DNA of 64,000 bases from Anaerolineales bacterium (GTDB taxonomy: Bacteria; Chloroflexota; Anaerolineae; Anaerolineales; Villigracilaceae): positions 1 to 64,000 of the forward strand of contig JACZJC010000074.1 of assembly GCA_014860745.1 (NCBI GenBank), in the 5' to 3' direction. Positions within the stretch are counted from its first letter, which is position 1; each line of letters begins with the position of its first letter. The position numbers and the translations under genes are program-made. The notes beneath the pieces are model-generated. The model was given only the letters and a program-made list of their open reading frames with translations. It searched no databases and was not told where the DNA came from. Shown in pieces: positions 59,807 to 64,000 of this stretch.

Positions 59807-60979
59807 ATGAATAAGAAAACTGTAAAAGATATCGATATCAAAGGCAAACGCGTCCTCATGCGGGTCGACTTCAACGTCCCAATGGCGGACGGAAAAGTGA
59901 CCGACGACAAGCGCATTAAGGCCGCCATGCCGACAATCCAGTATGTTCTTGATCAGGGCGCATCCCTGATTTTGATGAGTCATCTTGGCCGGCCGAAAGG
60001 CGGCTCGGACCCTGAATTCAGCCTGCGTGCTGCTTCGGAGACATTGGCTTCGCTGTTGGATCGCCCCGTGCAAATGGCTTCCGACTGTGTCGGCCCCGAA
60101 GTGGAAAAACTTGCAAAGGCCATGAAACCCGGCGACGTATTGATGCTTGAGAATACACGCTTTCACGCAGGCGAAGAAAAAAACGATCTTAACCTTGCAA
60201 AACAGATGGCTGCTTTGGGCGAAGTCTATGTTAACGATGCATTTGGTTCGGCGCATCGTGCGCATTCGTCCACGGAAGGTGTGACGAGATATCTGCCCGC
60301 CGTCTCCGGCTTTCTGATGGAGCAGGAATTGGAATACCTCGGGCGTGCCATTGCCAACCCCGAACATCCCTACATAGCCATTCTCGGCGGCGCAAAGATC
60401 AGTGACAAGATTCTGGTGGTTGAAACCCTGCTCTCCAAATGCGATCAGTTGATCGTCGGCGGCGGCATGGCAAATACCTTTCTCACAGCAAAAGGGTTGA
60501 ATATGCAGGACAGCCTGGTGGAATTGGATTCCATCGAGACCGCAAAAAGCCTGATTGCCAAATTTAATGATAAGTTGATCCTGCCCGTGGATGCGGTCAT
60601 TGCCGATAAATTTGATGCCGAAGCAAACTCCCAGATCGTTGACGTGGATAAGATCCCCGCTGGTTGGCGCATGTTGGATGTGGGTCCAAAGACAATCGAG
60701 GCATACAAAACCGTCTTGGGTACAGCCAGACTGGTTGTGTGGAATGGCCCGGTGGGCGTATTTGAGATGCCGAAATTCGCCGAGGGCACCTTCGCCATTG
60801 CCCGGCTTCTTGCCGAATCAAAAGCTACAACTGTAATTGGCGGCGGCGACTCGGCTAGCGCGGTCAAGAAGGCGGGCGTGGCCAAACAAATGACCCATGT
60901 TTCCACAGGCGGCGGCGCATCGCTGGAATTCCTCGAAGGAAAAGTGCTGCCCGGTGTGGCGGCATTGCTGGATAAATAG
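59807..60979 (+). CDS. pgk: Phosphoglycerate kinase
   Basis: 390 aa. MRVDFNVPM, the SHLGRPKGG loop, [44 protein letters not shown] and the C-terminal GGGDSASAV with [14 protein letters not shown] are all standard. It transfers phosphate from 1,3-bisphosphoglycerate to ADP. It follows gap by 46 bases with a hairpin between. The start context is weak (no clear ribosome binding site within 12 bases), perhaps relying on the processed 5' end. Terminated by a strong hairpin at 61001. Confidence 0.96.
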   Translation: MNKKTVKDIDIKGKRVLMRVDFNVPMADGKVTDDKRIKAAMPTIQYVLDQGASLILMSHLGRPKGGSDPEFSLRAASETLASLLDRPVQMASDCVGPEVEKLAKAMKPGDVLMLENTRFHAGEEKNDLNLAKQMAALGEVYVNDAFGSAHRAHSSTEGVTRYLPAVSGFLMEQELEYLGRAIANPEHPYIAILGGAKISDKILVVETLLSKCDQLIVGGGMANTFLTAKGLNMQDSLVELDSIETAKSLIAKFNDKLILPVDAVIADKFDAEANSQIVDVDKIPAGWRMLDVGPKTIEAYKTVLGTARLVVWNGPVGVFEMPKFAEGTFAIARLLAESKATTVIGGGDSASAVKKAGVAKQMTHVSTGGGASLEFLEGKVLPGVAALLDK

Positions 60980-61000
60980 ATAACATATCGCTAGGACTAA

Positions 61001-61038
61001 TGGAGCAGAAAGATTTGCGTCTTTCTGCTCCATTCTTT
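61001..61038 (+). terminator. Intrinsic terminator after pgk
   Basis: 13-bp stem TGGAGCAGAAAGA / TCTTTCTGCTCCA with a six-base loop and a T-rich tail. Confidence 0.8.
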
Positions 61039-61075
61039 CATATAATGCGCCAATCAAAATCACAGGAGATTTTTT

Positions 61076-61570
61076 ATGGAATCAAACTCGTCTATTAATT
61101 CATCACCCGAAGCGCCGAAATCGAACCGCAATTTGATTATCGGCATTGTTATTGCTGTTGTATTGTGCTGCTGCTGTGTAGTTACGGCTGCCGGCGGTTA
61201 TTATGGTTACCAGGCCTACGTCGCCGCCCAGCAAGCGGTTCAGCAGTTCGACGATATCGAAATCCCGACCGGTATTCCCTTCGACCCGAATCAACTCCCC
61301 GAAGTAACAGGTGAAGTGCCGCAAGGCGGCCTGGCGGATGAGTCGACTCGGTACACCGCCTGGCTGTCCGTTCAACTCGTGGGTATGATTTCAGGATGTG
61401 AGACTCCCACCGCGCAGGGAACGACCATTAGCGTTGTTCAACAGCCCGATGGGAGCGGTGAATGGGTTGAAGACTGGAATGTAGATTGCGGCAACGGTTC
61501 TTCCCAATCCTACAAGGTGACCTTCACCCCGGAAAACGGAGTCGTAAATGTGAATGTCGCCTTGCCGTAA
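61076..61570 (+). CDS. Single-pass membrane protein of unknown function
   Basis: 164 aa from ATG 61076, about eight bases after AGGAG. A polar N-terminus (SSPEAPKSNRN) is followed by one hydrophobic helix (~20-45) containing four consecutive cysteines in VVLCCCCVV, then GYYGYQAY and an extracellular part rich in Gly, Thr and Gln with strands such as TTISVVQQPDGSGEW and SYKVTFTPENG. The cysteines could be acylated or bind metal; two more (CETPT, VDCGN) may form an external disulfide. No family recognised. It sits between terminators, as a separate unit in the glycolytic cluster. Confidence 0.6.
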   Translation: MESNSSINSSPEAPKSNRNLIIGIVIAVVLCCCCVVTAAGGYYGYQAYVAAQQAVQQFDDIEIPTGIPFDPNQLPEVTGEVPQGGLADESTRYTAWLSVQLVGMISGCETPTAQGTTISVVQQPDGSGEWVEDWNVDCGNGSSQSYKVTFTPENGVVNVNVALP

Positions 61571-61623
61571 CAGGAGGTCTTAAAATTCTGGCTGCAATGG
61601 TTTGACAGCGCGGCGACTATTTT

Positions 61624-61658
61624 ACATGGACGGGAATTTCCCCGTCCATGTTTTATTT
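61624..61658 (+). terminator. Intrinsic terminator
   Basis: 11-bp stem ACATGGACGGG / CCCGTCCATGT with a six-base loop, then TTTATTT. Confidence 0.8.
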
Positions 61659-61708
61659 CAGTTTGCAAACAGTTTACATGGCAATAACCTAAATTAATCG
61701 CCGTGGAC

Positions 61709-61714
61709 TATAAT
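61709..61714 (+). promoter_or_regulatory. -10 element of the kinase-tpiA unit
   Basis: Perfect TATAAT about 27 bases before the kinase start; no convincing -35. Confidence 0.4.
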
Positions 61715-61741
61715 CGGGGGAAATTGCAAGCGGAGTTGTGT

Positions 61742-63514
61742 ATGACATTCAACATTGGCGAAAATATTGGGCCGTATCGCATCATCGAGCAATTGGGGCA
61801 GGGCGGTATGGCGACAGTTTACAAGGCCTACCATGCGGCTCTCGACCGTTATGTTGCCCTTAAAGTTTTACATGCGGCCTTTCACGAAGACCAGACCTTC
61901 ACTGCCCGTTTTCAGCGGGAGGCGCGGGTTGTGGCTCGTTTGGAACACCCCCATATCGTCCCTGTCTATGATTATTCTGAACACCAGACGCGCCCCTATC
62001 TCGTCATGAAATATATCGAAGGGGATACCCTCAAGGCGCGTTTAAATAAAGGACCGCTTTCATCCCGAGAGATCGAACAGGTTGTCGATTCAGTTGGCTC
62101 CGCACTGGCGTACGCACACAAGCAGGGAATTTTGCATCGCGATATCAAGCCTTCCAATGTTTTGATCGCGAATGACGGGGTGATGTACCTGGCCGATTTC
62201 GGCCTGGCGCGGATCGCGGCGGCGGGGGAGTCCACATTTTCCTCCGATTCAATTATGGGTACACCCCAATACATTTCGCCGGAACAGGCCATGGGCAGAA
62301 AAGACCTCGACTCCGGAACGGATATTTATTCCTTTGCAGTCATGTTATACGAAATGGTGGTAGGTCAGGTTCCGTTCAGCGCGGATACACCCTTCTCCAT
62401 TATTCACGATCATATTTATACGCCGCTGCCGCTTCCAATGGATATCAATCCCAAAGTGCCGGAATCGGTTCAGCGGGTTTTGTTGAAAGCCCTTGCAAAA
62501 GACCGCGACGACCGCTATGAAACAGTGGAGGATATGATCCAGGCATTTAAACATTCCTGGGAGGAGGCAGGCATCCCCATGCAGGGCACCGCTATCACCA
62601 TGCGCCCGGGCAGCCTGAAAACCCAAGCCAAAAGCCAGCCGCCATTCAAAAGCGTGGAACCTGCTGCGAAAACAGTGGCAGTTCAAAGTCCGATTGCGAA
62701 GCGATCCTATTCCTGGATGTGGATCAGCGTTGGCGTGGTCGCTTTCCTGTGTGTGGGAGTCGCTTTCCTTGCAGTCTTAAGAAATCGTCCTGCGCGTCAA
62801 ACCCAGCCGACAGCTGTTCTGCAAACCCCGGCACCCCCTTCGCTGACGTCGCTTCCAGTTACCGGTGCGCCGCCCCCAACAATGGAAAATCTATCGCCGG
62901 AAGTGGCTGCGGCCAGCGACGCAGTATCAAAAAATCCCGGTGACCCGCATGCCCACTTATCTCTCTCTCTTGCCCTTTGGGACGCAGACCAGCCAGCCGC
63001 ATCCATGCAGGAATTGGCGCAGGCTGCCAACCTTGCCGGGCCTGCCAACAAAGATTTTTTTCTCAAGGCCGCTGAAGAATTTAAAGCTCGCGAGGCATGG
63101 GTCCCAACTGCTGGAATGTACCTGCGGCTGGCGCCGATCTCCCAGGATGGGAAGCTGACCGTTGAGCAGGAAGAGGCCTTGCACGAAGCGATCTATAAAG
63201 CCGCTGAAAAGAAAGACATGCCGCTTTTCGTTTTTTTTGAACGGATCGACAACCTTGACCTCGCTCTCGGTTCCATCGCACGCGGACGCTATGCCTTACA
63301 TAACGGCAGCCTCGACGATGCCAGACTGCACCTTGCAAACGCCGAAAAGGTAAAACCCGATATGTTCGAAGTGTTTTTATTGAAAGCTGAAGTTGAAATG
63401 AAATCTGGTAATAATAATATTGTCAAACCTATCCTGCTTTCGCTATCGTCAGACCTGGGCGCTCCCGAATGGATCCGCCTCATGGCTGACACATTTTTGA
63501 AGACAATGGAGTAG
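61742..63514 (+). CDS. Transmembrane Ser/Thr protein kinase with external TPR-like domain
   Basis: 590 aa from ATG 61742, six bases after CGGAG. Complete kinase domain (1-~275): LGQGGMATVYKAY, Lys41, Glu60, HRDIKPSN with Asp134, DFG Asp152, GTPQYISPEQAMG and DIYSFAVMLYEMV. A juxtamembrane Ser/Thr/Lys-rich linker leads to one membrane helix (~323-346, WISVGVVAFLCVGVAFLAVL). The extracellular part (~380-590) is helical with TPR-like repeats (DPHAHLSLSLALWDADQPAASM, ALGSIARGRYALHNGSLDDARLH split by turns). It is a PknB-type receptor kinase. The stop is only seven bases before tpiA. Confidence 0.9.
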   Translation: MTFNIGENIGPYRIIEQLGQGGMATVYKAYHAALDRYVALKVLHAAFHEDQTFTARFQREARVVARLEHPHIVPVYDYSEHQTRPYLVMKYIEGDTLKARLNKGPLSSREIEQVVDSVGSALAYAHKQGILHRDIKPSNVLIANDGVMYLADFGLARIAAAGESTFSSDSIMGTPQYISPEQAMGRKDLDSGTDIYSFAVMLYEMVVGQVPFSADTPFSIIHDHIYTPLPLPMDINPKVPESVQRVLLKALAKDRDDRYETVEDMIQAFKHSWEEAGIPMQGTAITMRPGSLKTQAKSQPPFKSVEPAAKTVAVQSPIAKRSYSWMWISVGVVAFLCVGVAFLAVLRNRPARQTQPTAVLQTPAPPSLTSLPVTGAPPPTMENLSPEVAAASDAVSKNPGDPHAHLSLSLALWDADQPAASMQELAQAANLAGPANKDFFLKAAEEFKAREAWVPTAGMYLRLAPISQDGKLTVEQEEALHEAIYKAAEKKDMPLFVFFERIDNLDLALGSIARGRYALHNGSLDDARLHLANAEKVKPDMFEVFLLKAEVEMKSGNNNIVKPILLSLSSDLGAPEWIRLMADTFLKTME

Positions 63515-63521
63515 AAAATTC

Positions 63522-64000
63522 ATGCGAACACCTTTCGTGGCCGGCAACTGGAAGATGAACAAGACCATATCAGAAACGCGCGAGCTTGTTACTGCGCTGA
63601 CCTTAAAATTAAAAGAGATCGGCGGTGTTGAAAAAGTATTGTGCCCTCCGTTTATATCGCTGGCCGCCGCCGCCGCCTTGCTGGAGGGTTCAGGCATTGG
63701 GCTTGGTGCGCAGAATATGCACTGGGAGGAGAAAGGCGCATACACAGGTGAAGTTGCCCCGGCGATGGTGAAGGAGTTGTGCGGCTATGTAATTCTTGGC
63801 CACTCCGAGCGTCGGGCATATTTTAGCGAATCAGACGAGATCGTAAATCGAAAATTGCATGCCGCCCAAAAGGTAAACCTGACTCCCATCGTCTGTGTTG
63901 GAGAAACGCTGGAACAGTACGAATCTAACCAGACCCGTGAAGTTGTCTCGCGCCAAACCAGCCAGGGGCTTAAGGGTGTTACTTCCGAATTTGCGCCTCA
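63522..64000 (+). CDS. tpiA: Triosephosphate isomerase (truncated by the window edge)
   Basis: ATG at 63522, seven bases after the kinase stop; 159 codons are visible and the frame is open at the edge. FVAGNWKMNKT contains the substrate-binding Asn9 and Lys11, GAQNMHWEEKGAYTGEV is standard, and the catalytic His94 lies in VILGHSERRAYF. The catalytic Glu, near residue 165, lies beyond the edge. It interconverts dihydroxyacetone phosphate and glyceraldehyde 3-phosphate and so joins gap and pgk in the same pathway, though here it is cotranscribed with a Ser/Thr kinase and not with pgk. Confidence 0.95.
   Translation, partial: MRTPFVAGNWKMNKTISETRELVTALTLKLKEIGGVEKVLCPPFISLAAAAALLEGSGIGLGAQNMHWEEKGAYTGEVAPAMVKELCGYVILGHSERRAYFSESDEIVNRKLHAAQKVNLTPIVCVGETLEQYESNQTREVVSRQTSQGLKGVTSEFAP

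Overview
The window looks like chromosomal DNA of a Chloroflexota bacterium, most likely class Anaerolineae. This is inferred from gene content and style: secreted proteins rich in DUF11 and SdrD-like repeats with a sortase domain, CpXC, HEAT and FHA proteins, several Ser/Thr kinases, a membrane-anchored YvcK, moderate GC, and promoters placed for leaderless mRNAs. No rRNA, tRNA, CRISPR array, IS element or prophage was found. Both edges cut genes: a restriction-modification N-terminus at the left and tpiA at the right.

Layout. 1-2.2 kb: a restriction enzyme fragment, then a tightly overlapping polyamine operon (speD, speE, an atypical SpeD paralog) behind a good promoter and a structured leader. 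2.3-9 kb: two large secreted proteins with different N-termini and the same C-terminal module. 9-12 kb: isochorismatase-like hydrolase, metallo-beta-lactamase-fold hydrolase, and a lipoprotein of glycoside hydrolase clan A type. 12-15.4 kb: pyruvate dehydrogenase-type complex E1alpha-E1beta-E2 on the minus strand. 15.5-19 kb: two tandem micro-membrane proteins, an SH3b/FN3 lipoprotein, a HEAT protein and a polytopic membrane protein. 19-21.1 kb: an alkaline phosphatase-superfamily metalloenzyme, then a coupled pair: a membrane-anchored thioredoxin-like protein whose CxxC appears as UxxC (in-frame UGA), and a SAM methyltransferase. 21.2-29.9 kb: EF-G2-like GTPase, lipoprotein, MtaB-type methylthiotransferase, GT39-like membrane protein, folD, and a PadR/HAAS pair. 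30-38.9 kb: a GH25-SH3b-phosphodiester glycosidase fusion, GT4 plus YraN, a TtuB/TtuA-like tRNA thiolation pair, divergent Ser/Thr kinase and FHA-winged helix regulator, PNPOx-like protein, PIG-L deacetylase and a membrane protein. 39-44 kb: CpXC protein, oligoendopeptidase F, histidine kinase. 44.1-54.8 kb: an attenuator-like leader, a 3310-residue repeat adhesin ending in LPATG plus a sortase domain, and a small TIR protein. 54.9-64 kb: class III aminotransferase, ROK kinase, YvcK, then gap, pgk, a small membrane protein, a Ser/Thr kinase and tpiA.

The most notable points are: (i) a candidate selenoprotein, where the frame after UGA completes a thioredoxin fold with cis-Pro, a bacterial SECIS-like hairpin follows, and the extended frame ends in an ATGA overlap with the next gene; (ii) a giant surface protein carrying a sorting-like motif and its own sortase in one chain, behind a leader with mutually exclusive hairpins; (iii) a SpeD paralog that keeps the pyruvoyl-forming Ser position but has lost the neighbouring Glu and His; and (iv) several genes with a -10 box 6-7 nt before the ATG and no Shine-Dalgarno. 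All functions are inferred from sequence reading alone; no database search was possible.
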